A program made the position numbers and the translations under genes. The notes beneath the pieces were generated by a model. It was not told the origin of the DNA, did no database searches, and was given only the letters and a program-made list of their open reading frames with translations. From Trichostrongylus colubriformis (Eukaryota > Nematoda > Chromadorea > Rhabditida > Trichostrongylidae), in the NCBI GenBank assembly GCA_963978905.1, contig OZ022261.1:5581992-5645991 (forward strand): a DNA stretch of 64,000 nucleotides, given 5' to 3'. Below are positions 1 to 11,260 of the stretch, piece after piece. Numbering within the stretch: the first letter of the stretch is position 1; each line of letters starts with the position of its first letter.

Positions 1-240
1 TCCAGGCGTGACGTGTACATCCAGGTGAAGCGTGGTGTCGCAGTGAGTGACAGAATGTGTACGAGCTATGGGCGTTGTTAGGTCCTAGAGCGATTACACA
101 GTAGCTACAAACGACGCCCCCACATTACAGTGCACTACGGACCGAACTGTATACGGCGCCTCTAGCTCGCGCGCACGCTAGCATTACGCGGCGCGAGGTC
201 CTGGCCTAAGGGTACACTCACGGACGAAAATGACGTACGA
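1..240. repeat. relic of dispersed repeat family C
   Basis: Contains the family-C core (a 'GGTCCTAGAGCGATTACAC' block followed by a loose complementary copy), which recurs near 7860-7970, 16830-16900, 24430-24500 and 49520-49580. It lies beyond the beta-catenin stop codon, so it may sit in or past that gene's 3' UTR. No coding potential is seen. Confidence 0.45.
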
Positions 241-337
241 TCCCTCGCGTATTCGATAAAATGGCGACTTTCCTCAGAGTTCCCCTTATCTACTATAAAT
301 ATATATATAAATAAAAATAAAAAAATATAAAACTAAA

Positions 338-3300
338 TCATACTTCAGGTATTTGCTCGCCGGCTCCTTCCATGGGTTCCATCCAGAATCCGGATTCATC
401 ACCTAATCGATTCCTACGTTGCACAGGACTTGGAACAGCTGAAGGTAGAGCTGTCGATGCTGTGGAAACCTCTAGGGATGACTGCAAATAATCAATTCGT
501 CTAATGGCTAAATCATATTCAGAATCTTAAAGTTTTTCAGTAAACAGTACCAAAGCATTCGCTTTCTCCTTGTAGCTCATGTATGGTGGCGGAGCGGATC
601 GTGGCATGCATCTGCCGAGCATTATCGTTTTCAATGACTCCTTGGCAAGGTTACCTAAAGTTTGGAAGCTGGTCCATTACCGTACTATCTATTCGTGAAT
701 TTGATCGGGGCACTTACTTAAGAGAGGATTACCACTTCTGGCGACATGTTGGAGACCATTAATCAGACCATGATTCTGATTGAAGAAAGCCGTCATCTGA
801 AGAACTTTTTCAAAACGAGAACTTAGTACATAAAAAGGTATTCACGGACCTTTGGGTGGTGCACAGTTGCTTCGATGAGCGAGATCGCAGACTTTTTGAT
901 GGCTTCTTCGTGGCATTCATGGAGAACGTAAACAGGCAGAAGAATATCACACTCACGTACTTTCATGTTTTCTGGGTACAGTAAGTAGTAGACCACCTGC
1001 AAGCTGAATAATCCAAAACGTCTGAATCTTATGCATCAACTCGTATGCATGAACATCACGAAGTCTAGATGCACATTATTTCGGGAACTGAAGTAACGCC
1101 ACCTCCTCAGACCCTGTTTCAATTATTTGGGTGTGTGATTTTATGATAGAAATTAAGGTCGCGGTTGTCCGACGCCTCACGCGATGCGCGTTAGCAAGGG
1201 CGCCATGTGTAGTTGGATTTTAGAGCGATGATGGCGTCTTAGGAATTACTTCCAGTATAGTTTCATGCATTGTGAAGGCCAGAAGACACCTCGTGAAAAG
1301 CATTCCAAACTAGGGTTTTGCTAGGGACCTCGAGGAAGCCCTAAAAATGTAATGGACTGACGTCATCAAGGGCAACCTCATTGAAGTCAAAATCGCTACA
1401 GAATGCGGAGCGGATGGGAGAACATGGCGGCATGTGACACAGACAGAGTAAGGGCAATAGTATCGGTCCACTCACCATTTCCAGAAGTTCTCTGTTACGA
1501 CATAAGCAATGAAGAATCACAAGGGAAAGATTGATAAGTTCACAAACTTTGATTCCTTCGATCACCTGTGTCTGAAAGAGTTAGAATTAGGAGTTATGAT
1601 TCAACGAAAACACGATTCCGTAGGATAGTGAAGCTCACCTCTGGTGGTTGATTGCACGCAACCCGTAGAACATAGACGATTTGCTGAACAAAGCATACAC
1701 CATCAAGTGAGCAATTCCGGAAAGCGGCCAGGTTCTCGTCTCTCAGTGCTGCTTTAGATAGTAGCTGAAAAGAGAGGCACTGTGATTTAACTAGCTAGGT
1801 TCTAAGATTTGCAACATTAACTCGGAGTGGGCACAGAAAATAGGAGCAACGTAGCCAAATTGGGATGATAATTGAGAAGGGGAAGCTATTATACAGTTAG
1901 TGCCGTAAGAGTGTTAAAAATCGCGCGAAAACGCGTTTTCGCGATTTTTAACACTCTTACGGCACTAACTGTACTTGCGGAAACCGGAGAATGAAATTGC
2001 GTTTCAAGAAAGAGTCCGAGTGGTGGTCCCGAAGACTGGCTTATTATTTCAGAGGCACGCCCGGCAACAATCATATCAGCTTACTTCCTTATTTAGAAGT
2101 TTCACCGTTTTGCCCCGCCACAGTACGGGATCACGGCGCTACACTCATTCGAACCACGTCAGCCACGTTATCCTTATTGGTCGTCTGGGTCGAAAGGGGT
2201 GGTTAGCGTTGGTTGTGTACACCTATGTCGAATTTTCGCTTTGCGATGTCGCACTCGGGGCGCCGTCAGCACAACTTGCCGCGGTCGGTAGTAATCTCGC
2301 TCAGGACGCAAGCGTTCGGTACCATGCAGGTCCTTTAAGAATTGTTCATCTTATCAGTATCTCAAAACAATAACTTTCATGCCCTAAAAGGACAAATTAG
2401 TGAAATAAAAAGTAAAAGGAGTGATAGCATTACATGATAACGATCCTAGTCAAGAAATAATCAACTCGGGCGTGAAACTCCAAAGGGAGTGCTGCAATGT
2501 ACGCAATCAAAAGCGAGGAAACCCGCAGCGTCACTCGCCGCACACGGCCGCGCGAAAATTAGACATAAGTGTACACACCCGTTAGCGTGGATTCGAGTAG
2601 GAGTGGCGATGTGATGGCACGTCGTGGCGGAGGGGAAGGGGTGCACTTGTAACACATTTCTCTACTTCCCCAGCAAAGCAGCTTGAATGATCTGACTTTT
2701 GCAGAGTGTGCTTTTAATGTTCACAGCTGAACGGAGTACCGCATTCACGATCCCCAATCGGAAGCAATCCGCGTCCTAACTTACCATCCTTCTGCTTCTC
2801 CAGCACTATTTACAAAGCGACACAAACCTGTAGAGTTTGCTTCAGAAGCACTGGCCGCATGTGCATGAGTTTTTCGAGGAATAGAAGGGGCTGACGAAAT
2901 ATTTCCATTCGGACCTCTTCAATCATATTGTTCCCAACACACAAAGTACAGAGGATTGAAAGAATACATTCCTGAGATGATCGTGAATGAAAATTGAAAA
3001 ATTAAATTCTTTTTGTATTTCTACTGGTTGAACAAAACTTACATGAATTTCTTCAACCATTATTGTTTGATTCTGCTTGCTCATTGTTCGTTCTTCATTG
3101 AGCACCCGCAAGAGATACCCTACGACTCCGTTGGATATCAGAAACTCCTAAACAATATTTCCATTTTTCTCTTTCATTCCGAAATAGTCCAACTGTAAAT
3201 TAAAAGCTCATGTTTCAATGACTCAATCAGAAGTGGTTTGTATGGATGATTTTGAAGCTGGAAGATAACGGTCGGTGATGGCAGAATTCAAAATTGGAGG

Positions 3301-6300
3301 CTTGCATCATCCGCAATAAAACATTATTATTTGGGTCGATTGATAGACATCGTAGGGGTACGTCAATAGGACGAAAATTTGCGTCGCGACGCCTACGATC
3401 CTAGGGTGCTGTAAGCACAGTCAAACATGGGCTGAGGAATCCTCAAGGGAGTCGTGGAGTCGTAGCTTGGGTCGGAGAGGGCTGTGGGGCTTGATAAGGC
3501 CGAGCCAGGAATCCTATTTATAAATTTTCTTTTTTTATATGTTATCGCCTGCAAAACACAAAGTTTCGATTTCCTGCAGGAACGACTGCAATTTTCTAAA
3601 TTTTGCCAGGAGTATTTTGACGAGAACGATCACTCGCATGCAGTTATGTGGCATTATGCTCACATTAGTCAGACGATAAATAGCCCCCTCCGTTTTTGCC
3701 GATCCCTCAATAACGTGAAATCTCCGTTTTTTCGGTACGCATTGACTGAGTGGTCAGTCTTTCATGATCTTCGCGCCGAAGAATCGAAGATTTGTGATGG
3801 GTTATTATATTGACCGAAAACCCAGGGCAGTTTCGTCAGAAATTCATGATTCATGAGAAAAGTCTTATCTGTCACTACTGCATTACATCCAGTCAAAATA
3901 GTTGACGAATTGCAAAATAAAAAAAAAACCTGGGTCCTAGTAGGGTGTGTGCATATTGATCCTCTAGTAGTCCCTGGTGGTTGTGGTGCGCTCATTTTCA
4001 ACCAAATCCTGCTTAGTTATCGATTCCGTTCGACCCCTCTCTACTTCGCAAAAAACTCATATTTTTGATCGATATGGATAGTCATATTTTGCACTTGGCA
4101 TCAACACGAGATCACAGGATAATGGAATATGGTTATTGATTAATGACTTTTCAAACACTTCTTTTCCAGTGTGCCAACGGAACATATAGAAGCACGGGAA
4201 TCAACGGGTTCAGTAGGTTCAGAAGAGGAGGGTCGTAATTCCTGGAAATTTTCCTCATTGGAAGCTTGGCCCTAGCCGTATGTAGTTGACTTTAAATAAA
4301 AGCGTAACATATGGTAGTTGCATTAAGACCCGAATAAACGCGGCACCTCTTACTCTCGCGCATCGCGTCACACACCGCGACGCAAACTTTCTTCCTAACG
4401 ATACACACACTTTTGCAAGCACTGCGAACAACTCTGTGGATAGAACTTTTTTACAACATGCGTCATCATCACTCACCTTATTAACCTTGTTGTTTGCGCA
4501 TAGATTAGCAAGAATATCGAGTGTGTAACGTGTCACTTTCTGATTCCGATGACCGAATAGTCGCAAGAGCGCGCGTAACAGATCGTACCGGTTACCGTCA
4601 GTCGGCACATCACTAATATTTCTTAAACATTCGAGTGACACAAGCACCAAACGTTCAGAGTCATGGGCTAATTGTGGAGCGAGTACAGCCGGTGCGTTAC
4701 ATTGCACCAACATTTGAGGATTCTGAAATGAACAGGTTCCATGGCATCGATTTTTGAGTACTGCTTCGTAAGCTGCTGACCAATTGTAAAAATGTGTACG
4801 TTGAGATTAAGAACGATAGCAGAGCTACGGAGGGATTCGGGATCGGAAAAGCTAATTGTCTCTGAATGTACTACATAGCCCTGTCAAAATGGCGTGGAAG
4901 GCTAGTAACTTGAAATATCAAATTCCATCTTTATTTTTTGAGAGCCTGTAAATTCAGAGCTTCGATCAGAATCTCATTTTGGTACAGATTCGACCTCGAT
5001 TTGGCATGAAAAGAGAACATCAACCTTGGGACCCGAGGCTCCATAAATCCGTTGCAAAACGAAATGGTCAGCTGGCTTTTTATACTGCTGTGCCACGATT
5101 TCGGTGTTTACTGAAAATATTTGAACCTACAAAATTAGAAAATACAGTCAGTAGGCGAGTGGTTCTCCATAGACAGTTCTCATACAGACATTTCTTGAGA
5201 ATATTCAAGAGCTTCGGTATGCCGTTCGTCCCGAGGAAGTATGTCTGAAATATTCAATCCGTCAGGAGGATACAGGGATAATAATAAGTGCAATAATAAT
5301 AATAACAGCTATCGAATAATAACAAGAATATCGATAATACAGAGGATAACAATAACAATAGTAAAACTGGCAAGTATAAAAACAAGATAAGCCTAGTTTA
5401 ATAGCCACGATGAAGAAAAAACATTGGATTCAATTACAGTATTTTATAAAGTGGTTTAGGGAGCATTAGGACGAAAAAGTCGCGTCGCGTGTTACGCGTT
5501 TTTTAAAAACTTTCTGCCCTGTTGGTACAGACCATACAGTCCAGTTCCCGAAAGCTGGCAGGGCGTGGCCTACAGAGTTGGGTGAGAGTGTGTGGCGGGG
5601 TGAAAGAGACCGATACAAGTCCGTAGGCCTCGCCCTGCCAGCCGCCGGGAAATGGACTGTACATCAGTTTTCTCCCTTCAAAAATGAAGAAGAGTATACT
5701 AATAATTACTGTTTTCTCTATCACATGCAAAAATAAACCTTTTTTACAACTTTCTCTGCAAAGACCCTCCAACTATTTACAATTGAAGATACCGCGCTCC
5801 GAGAAGCAGTGCTCATACAGTCATGTCAACTGACCTTTTGTTCGTGATTTTTGTCACAGAGAATACGTACAAGATCCACAATTACTGGAAGAAGTTTCTC
5901 ACTCTTCTCGTGCTGCAACCATTCCGAAACCACCTGAATTTTCATCGTTTAGCGACCTCCTTGAGATGGAGCTGATAGAAGTTGCAGTGAAACTGGGGAT
6001 TACCTGCATAGTATCCATCTGCCTCGCTTGTTGCGCACACTGAGGACCATGTACCTTATCCGATACCAAGCTGTGTAGTGTCAGGAGGGCATACTTATAG
6101 CAGGAAAACGGGACCGTCCTGAGATATCGAAAACTTTCTTTAGTAGGATTTTTAATCCGAAAATTTGCACATAATCTGATCAGGCAGCCTCCAAATGTCT
6201 AAGGGCTTATGTGCTACATTCTGTGCCGTAGTGCACGACAACAGGAGTCACATTGCTGTTGCAGATGGAAACACTTGGACGTGTCAACTGCCCTTAGACT

Positions 6301-8487
6301 TTCAAGCTAAATGCAACAGGAATGAGCAACCAACCTGGCATGTTCAACGAGTGCTCGAATCAATTCACCATTGCACTGTGCGTTCACACGAGCCACATCA
6401 TCCAGACCATCAGCTCGTATACAGATTTGAAACAATGTCCCCAATGCCATACGAATGATGTTCTGGAAGCAGAATTGTCTCAGTTGAATAATCCACAAAT
6501 CTAATATCAAAATTATAACGCATCAGAAACGCATTGGAGGCTTCAAAGGTAGGAAAGGGTCTCAGATGAGTCTACCCCAAAAATTATGCACGCTTTTCCA
6601 CTTCTGTACCGAGACTTTCTTGATGATCAAAAAATTTACCAAGAAGATACTACATGGCGTATCCCATAATTATGTCACGACCGCTTCAGCAAGTTTTTTT
6701 GTGTGCGAAATGATCACTTAGGTGCACTCCGTGCTCGCCGTAGAGAGGAGCTCATCTTGACGTCATTGGTGGACGCTGAAAGAACCAATGCCTGCAAGGA
6801 AATGGAGGCGACATACCCATTTCCCTCCCCCTTATCCTCCCAGCGCCCGACCACTAAAGACGTCAATATGGGCCTATCTCTAAAGCCGCGTTCATACTCT
6901 GCGGTGCCGGCGGCAGGACGTGGTTGACCCTGCGTCTCCGAATATGCCACCCTGCATCGTTGCCTGCGTTGTCTCTGTACCTCTCAAATGCCACTCTGCC
7001 TCGCTGCCTGTGAACGCAGCCATGCAGTGCCAGCGCTGATTATGAACGCGGTTTGAGTCGCGCACGAACTGATAGAGTCAGACTGGCTCCCTATCTTACG
7101 GACTTATATATTTCAACAGGTATCAAAAATCAAACTTACCTAAGATCTATATTCGTCATTCCCTTCAAGGTGATATTGGCAAATAGCTCATCACGTGATA
7201 CGTGAGTACGCTAATAAGTCTATGATAAATATACTACTGAAAAGCTAAGGACGGCTGCATGGGGTAGCGTAATGGATTGGCACATATGCCTAAGAACATG
7301 AAGTGCGGGTCTCAGTGCCGTAAAACTTAAAGGGCTTTGCCCATAACGCAGCATCCTTGGGACATCAAATTTTAACTTTTGAAAAATCCATTCAAATCCG
7401 TGTACTCACATGTGTATTCCGTCGCACCTGCAGCACATTCAAAATAGCCGTCACCGCGTCTCCGCCCCGAATTCGAGCACTGGGCGTTCTCGAAATGTCG
7501 GCGTCAAGTTTCGCGATGTTTTGCATGATGAACAATGCTCTATAGACTACCACCTAAACTGGCTTTTTTGAGACATTGAGTGCTAGACAGTACCTAGTAC
7601 CCCTTCGTAGGCTCAACCAGACCTCATCGCTGTCCTTCATGAGATTGATCAGCTCCGGAATCACTCCTTCTGCATTCGCATATTCTGGATGGGTTGGGCA
7701 CAATGCTAGGGATATATTCTCGAATTTCTGCTGCTGCTGAAAAAATCACAATTGTTTGTCACTTATTTCACAGCTGCAAAGCGGCGACGCACACGCGGAA
7801 CTTCGGCGTGAGTTGTGGCACGCCACGTCCATCTGACTCAGGCGTCAGAATTTCGCACCGTGGAGTGTGAAATAGGGGTGTCATATGTCGTTGGATCCCT
7901 AGGCGATTACACGGGCAACCGCACACAGCTCCCCCTAGTATTACCGTGTAATCGTTCCAGGACCCATCACATGTGGCGCTCCAAATCGAACGCATCGCGG
8001 GGCACGTTGCACGCCGCGGTGCGTAATTCCGCCATGAAGGCATATGCTTTCTGCACTGTATCTACGCACCTGATCAGTTAGTTCAGCAGCATCAGTGTCA
8101 ACTACTGAGGACATGGTGGAGATCTGTGAGCCGGCATGGATAGACGTCATTGACATCACTGATGGAGCCTGAAGCCATCCAGTTTGAATTGAATTAGTCA
8201 AAGTATCGAAAAAAAATTTTTCACCTGACTATGAGTCATGGTGTGCACTCCACTGTCGAACGGACGATTCTGCCACATTTGGACTTTGAAACTAGCACTC
8301 ATCGTCGGATTCGTTTGCACGCTGAGCGGTGACGCTCGAGAAGATGATTCTAGTGGCTGTTGCATCGTTGTCCGAGAATCATACTCATGAGGCTCCCTCT
8401 AAATCAAATCGAACAAGTAGCGGTAAATGATACTGAGACTGAAATTTAATCCAAGAACCACCTTACCGGTCCTCGAGGGATATCCAT
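338..8487 (-). CDS. bar-1: beta-catenin (armadillo-repeat Wnt effector), BAR-1-like, about 20 exons
   Basis: Beta-catenin couples Wnt signalling to TCF-driven transcription and, in some paralogs, cadherin to alpha-catenin. Exons by splice site and phase: 8467-8487 (start MDIPRGP), 8225-8398, 8070-8168, 7594-7736, 7428-7539, 6335-6462, 6004-6118, 5835-5933, 5131-5244, 4477-4722 (may run to about 4405), tentative 4159-4241 and 3560-3658, then 3043-3147, 2828-2971, 1639-1764, 1476-1571, 850-996, 718-796, 551-654, 338-481 (stop). Phases agree everywhere except around the tentative exons. Exon 2-3 gives [20 protein letters not shown], which lines up with the GSK3/CK1 degron region of vertebrate beta-catenin. 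Armadillo helices align in order, e.g. [11 protein letters not shown] against CLWTLRNLSDA, and [17 protein letters not shown] against the TYEKLLW repeat. Identity is low. The total of about 800 residues and the degron favour BAR-1 over HMP-2. The protein ends in EQIPEV. Five MITEs sit in its introns. The family is near certain; the paralog is an inference. Confidence 0.85.
1892..1972. repeat. 81-base near-perfect palindrome, Tc1-type foldback MITE
   Basis: The two halves are inverted copies broken only by a 2-base offset near the CGCG-rich centre. The outer ends read TACAGT and ACTGTA, the pattern expected for a Tc1/mariner-type element ending CAGT inside a TA target duplication. It lies in the beta-catenin intron between exons 2828-2971 and 1639-1764. 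Confidence 0.75.
2211..2580. repeat. MITE family B, copy 1
   Basis: A 370-base element with terminal inverted repeats: the left end GGTTGTGTACACCTATGTCG mirrors the right end GACATAAGTGTACACACCC. A second full-length copy is at 40191-40539. It has no transposase, so it is non-autonomous. It lies in a beta-catenin intron. The bases just before it (about 2125-2210) resemble part of family A, as they do beside copy 2, so the pair may be one composite repeat. Confidence 0.7.
5277..5365. repeat. AAT-rich microsatellite-like tract
   Basis: Runs of AATAATAAT and AACAATAAC with interruptions, inside the beta-catenin intron between exons 5835-5933 and 5131-5244. Low-complexity DNA without coding potential. 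Confidence 0.7.
5537..5659. repeat. MITE family E, copy 1 (TA-flanked, CAGT ends)
   Basis: A 123-base element starting CAGTCCAGTTCCCG and ending in its inverted form, with a TA dinucleotide on each side. The inverted ends are over 40 bases long and GC-rich, so the element is mostly stem with a short loop. Ends and TA flanks fit the Tc1/mariner superfamily. Copy 2 is at 11128-11260. This copy lies in a beta-catenin intron. Confidence 0.8.
6884..7053. repeat. MITE family D, copy 1
   Basis: Ends form an inverted repeat around CCGCGTTCATAC. The interior is GC-rich, with repeated CTGCCTCGCTGCCTG-like words. Three more copies are at 32692-32828, 53851-54025 and 62950-63119. It lies in the large beta-catenin intron between exons 7428-7539 and 6335-6462. 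Confidence 0.75.
7795..8042. repeat. dispersed foldback repeat family C, copy in beta-catenin intron
   Basis: Two inverted copies of a GGATCC/GGACCC-flanked 'CGATTACACGG' block face each other around 7895-7965, with GC-rich flanks that also pair loosely. The same organisation occurs at 16760-16945 and 24364-24640. The repeat fills most of the intron between exons 8070-8168 and 7594-7736. Confidence 0.65.
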
Positions 8488-8712
8488 CTAGTGTCCCCAC
8501 CTCTGCTGCGACCCCAGCAACAACTCGTGTGATTTCTTGGTCAGTGACACTGGAATCCGAACGATGGGCGAGTAGATAAGTCTCCTTCTCTGCAATCCGT
8601 TCTAAGGACATCACAACAAACGCGAAGGCTGTAGCCAAACATACACGCATATATACGCGCACATGCAAAAGAATTTGTATGGCACTGGAACTTTCATAGA
8701 CTGGCATGGCTG

Positions 8713-9302
8713 ACAAGGGAAGGATTCTAGGTCGAAGTGGCCATTCGGAATGGGATACATATTGTCTGACGTATTGTCAGACGCTGATCTCGAACCTGCA
8801 CTCCAAATTTGCTACGCGATTCTCTGAGCGGAGTTATGGAGGTTTTTTTTTGAAAAAGCAATGCTATTATATGGTAGGTTTGGAAGCCCGTAGCACGCGA
8901 GCCAGTCCTTCTTGCGCAAAACCAGGGAGATTTTCGTGTTCAGGGGACCAAACTGCCTTATGGAACATGTTTTTAGCCAATTCGAGAATTTGACCGAATT
9001 TCGGAAAAACTCTTGGCCTACCCAATAGGCCTCGAATTGGCTAAAAACATGTTCCACGGGGCAGTTTGGTCCCTTGAACACGAAAATCGCACTAGTTTTG
9101 CGCGAGAACGTTTGGCTCGCGTGCTACGGGCTTCCAAACCTACCATATAATAGCACTGTTTTTTCAAAAAAACCTCCATAGCTCCGCTCAGAGAGTCGCG
9201 TAGCAAATTTGGAATGCAGATTTGAGATCAGCTTCTGAAAATACGTCAGACAATATGTATCCCATTCCGAATGGCCACTTCGACCTAGAATCCTTCCCTT
9301 GT
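8713..9302. repeat. 590-base foldback element with arms of about 275 bases
   Basis: The sequence beginning ACAAGGGAAGGATTCTAGG returns as its reverse complement ending at 9302. The arms (about 8713-8989 and 9031-9302) match along their length with scattered mismatches and flank a loop of about 40 bases. No transposase is visible, and the short ORFs on both strands here are mirror images of one another. It begins about 225 bases upstream of the predicted beta-catenin start codon, in the promoter region of that minus-strand gene. Confidence 0.85.
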
Positions 9303-11127
9303 GAGCAGAATTTCCACGGGAACAGTAAATTAACGAATTATCTCGCGAAAGATGTCCTGGGAGCCTGGGAAAATTGAGCAGAATTATCCAATTTTTTGAT
9401 GGCTAGGTCAGTAACCAACGTTTCTCGTTCAAGAGGAATTATCAGTAGCGCCTGCTTACTTACGGCACTGTCTTCTCAAGATGAAGGCACCACGAGAGGC
9501 AATTTGGCCGATTATTGAATATAAAAGTGGGGGTGCCGAGTGGTACCGCTATGGCTAAAGACTGGAATGAGAAGGTCACAACACAAGGGATAGGTTTGCC
9601 CTTTGTACCTTGATTATCATCGCGGACGTGTTTTCACGCCATACCGGAGGGGTGGGACAATGGCCAAAACTGACCGCTGCCATTGCCCCACCCCACACCG
9701 CTATTCGGCCATTCTAGCTGAGCGCATGACAGGAGTACATGATAACGAGCCTTGAAGGAGTTTTTAGTTGCGCCGCACACCACCTACTCGAATTCGAAGC
9801 GTCCTTTTATAGTGAACTTGTCCCAGCATTGGTGAATACCGAAATAACTTTTTCTGGTGCTTTCAGACGGATAAACAAATTGCTGGAAAAAGCATAAGCA
9901 AAAAGCAAAGGAGGATTTATACAATGACACAACGAAATGCTTTCTTAAAATGATGTTTCCTACAACTATACTGAGGGAATTCTAAAGGGTCGCTATCTTC
10001 ACATTTTTTTGAACTTTCCCTGGGGAAATTTTTTTTTTTGTTTTTTGTGTTTGTCGTGAAGGGCTGCATTTGGTTTGATGATGCTGATTTGAGGAAACTT
10101 CTTGAAACAAAATTGAAACAAAAGAATTTTCCTCATGAGAATCGAAATAACGTTGCTAACAGTAACTGACTTTTCAAATGATGAAAGATCGGCATTTTCT
10201 TTGAAAGTATTGGAAAGATGCGAGCGAAATTGATGCTGAGATCCATATCACAGAAAGGGCTACTGATTTGATTAACAGCCAACCCGTTCGATTCCCTTCC
10301 CTTCATCAAGCCTTCGTTGTGTTGCTGCCCCCTACCCCGTTCTTCACCGTCTGTCGTCATAGCGCCAACCTGGGCGCGGCAGTGGTGGCGTTGCTGGCGG
10401 TGGATGGGTGCTGTAGAGACGCGCTGTCACTGTCACAGTGATTCATTACACCATCTGTTCGAGTCTTTTCTGATATCACAGCAATTTCGTTCAGATAATA
10501 TCTCAGCGTGCGCGAAAACAGAGAACATCGCCAACAACCGCCAGATAGACTTTATGAAAACGTGCGTGCGCAACGAGCTGTGGATGAAGGTGGGGTAGGG
10601 GTATCGAGCGCCGTTGTTCATCAGCCGTCATCAAGCATACCTTTTAAATGAAAATCTCAAAAGATCGTAGACAAAGGACGTAGAAGACGAAGTATCCTGC
10701 ATTGAGGCAACCACCATGAAGGATTTGGAAAGGTTCAGGTACATTCTGAATCATAATGGCTTTTTCTAAATCAGAATGACCATGGGTGCCCTTACCACGC
10801 AGCTATATTTAAAACCGAAAATTCCGAAGGAGCACCTTGAAATAGGAAAAAACCGAGCAACGAATGCTACCCGACGAGTCTGCACTTATCTCCATCATTC
10901 ACTAGCGGCGCCTTTGTTGCAAGAGTGTACTTGATGAATCAGCAGGACCTCAGCAATCACCAGATCATTCCAGACGAAATAACTCTCGTGTTTATTGGCA
11001 TATTAAGAAACGATATCACTATGAATAATAAAATCAACTCGAGAAATTTCAAGGAAGGAAACTGTTGAGGTCTCCTTCCAGGGAATCGCTAAAAACTTGA
11101 CAGTAAGCTGTGACCATTTCCAAATTA
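9303..11127. other. intergenic, no gene recognised
   Basis: No exon with both splice sites and recognisable protein was found. A stretch near 9532-9620 (GTGCCGAGTGGT) is weakly like a tRNA A box but lacks a matching B box or cloverleaf. The short ORFs near 10133-10621 overlap on opposite strands and look random. Confidence 0.5.
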
Positions 11128-11260
11128 CAGTCCAGTTCCCGAAGGCTGGCAGGGCGTGGCCTACGGACTTGGGTGAGAGGGTGTGGTGGGGTGAGAGAGA
11201 TCGATACACGTTCACCCAAGTCCGTAGGCCTCGCACTGCCAGCCGTCAGGAAATAGACTG
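11128..11260. repeat. MITE family E, copy 2 (TA-flanked, CAGT ends)
   Basis: A 133-base element with TA on both sides. It matches the 5537-5659 copy through its long inverted ends (CAGTCCAGTTCCCGAAGGCT on the left) and differs mainly in the loop. No coding capacity. Confidence 0.8.

Noticed and set aside
8706..9206. Several 60-95 codon ORFs on both strands
   Set aside because: They are mirror images produced by the foldback at 8713-9302, not genes.
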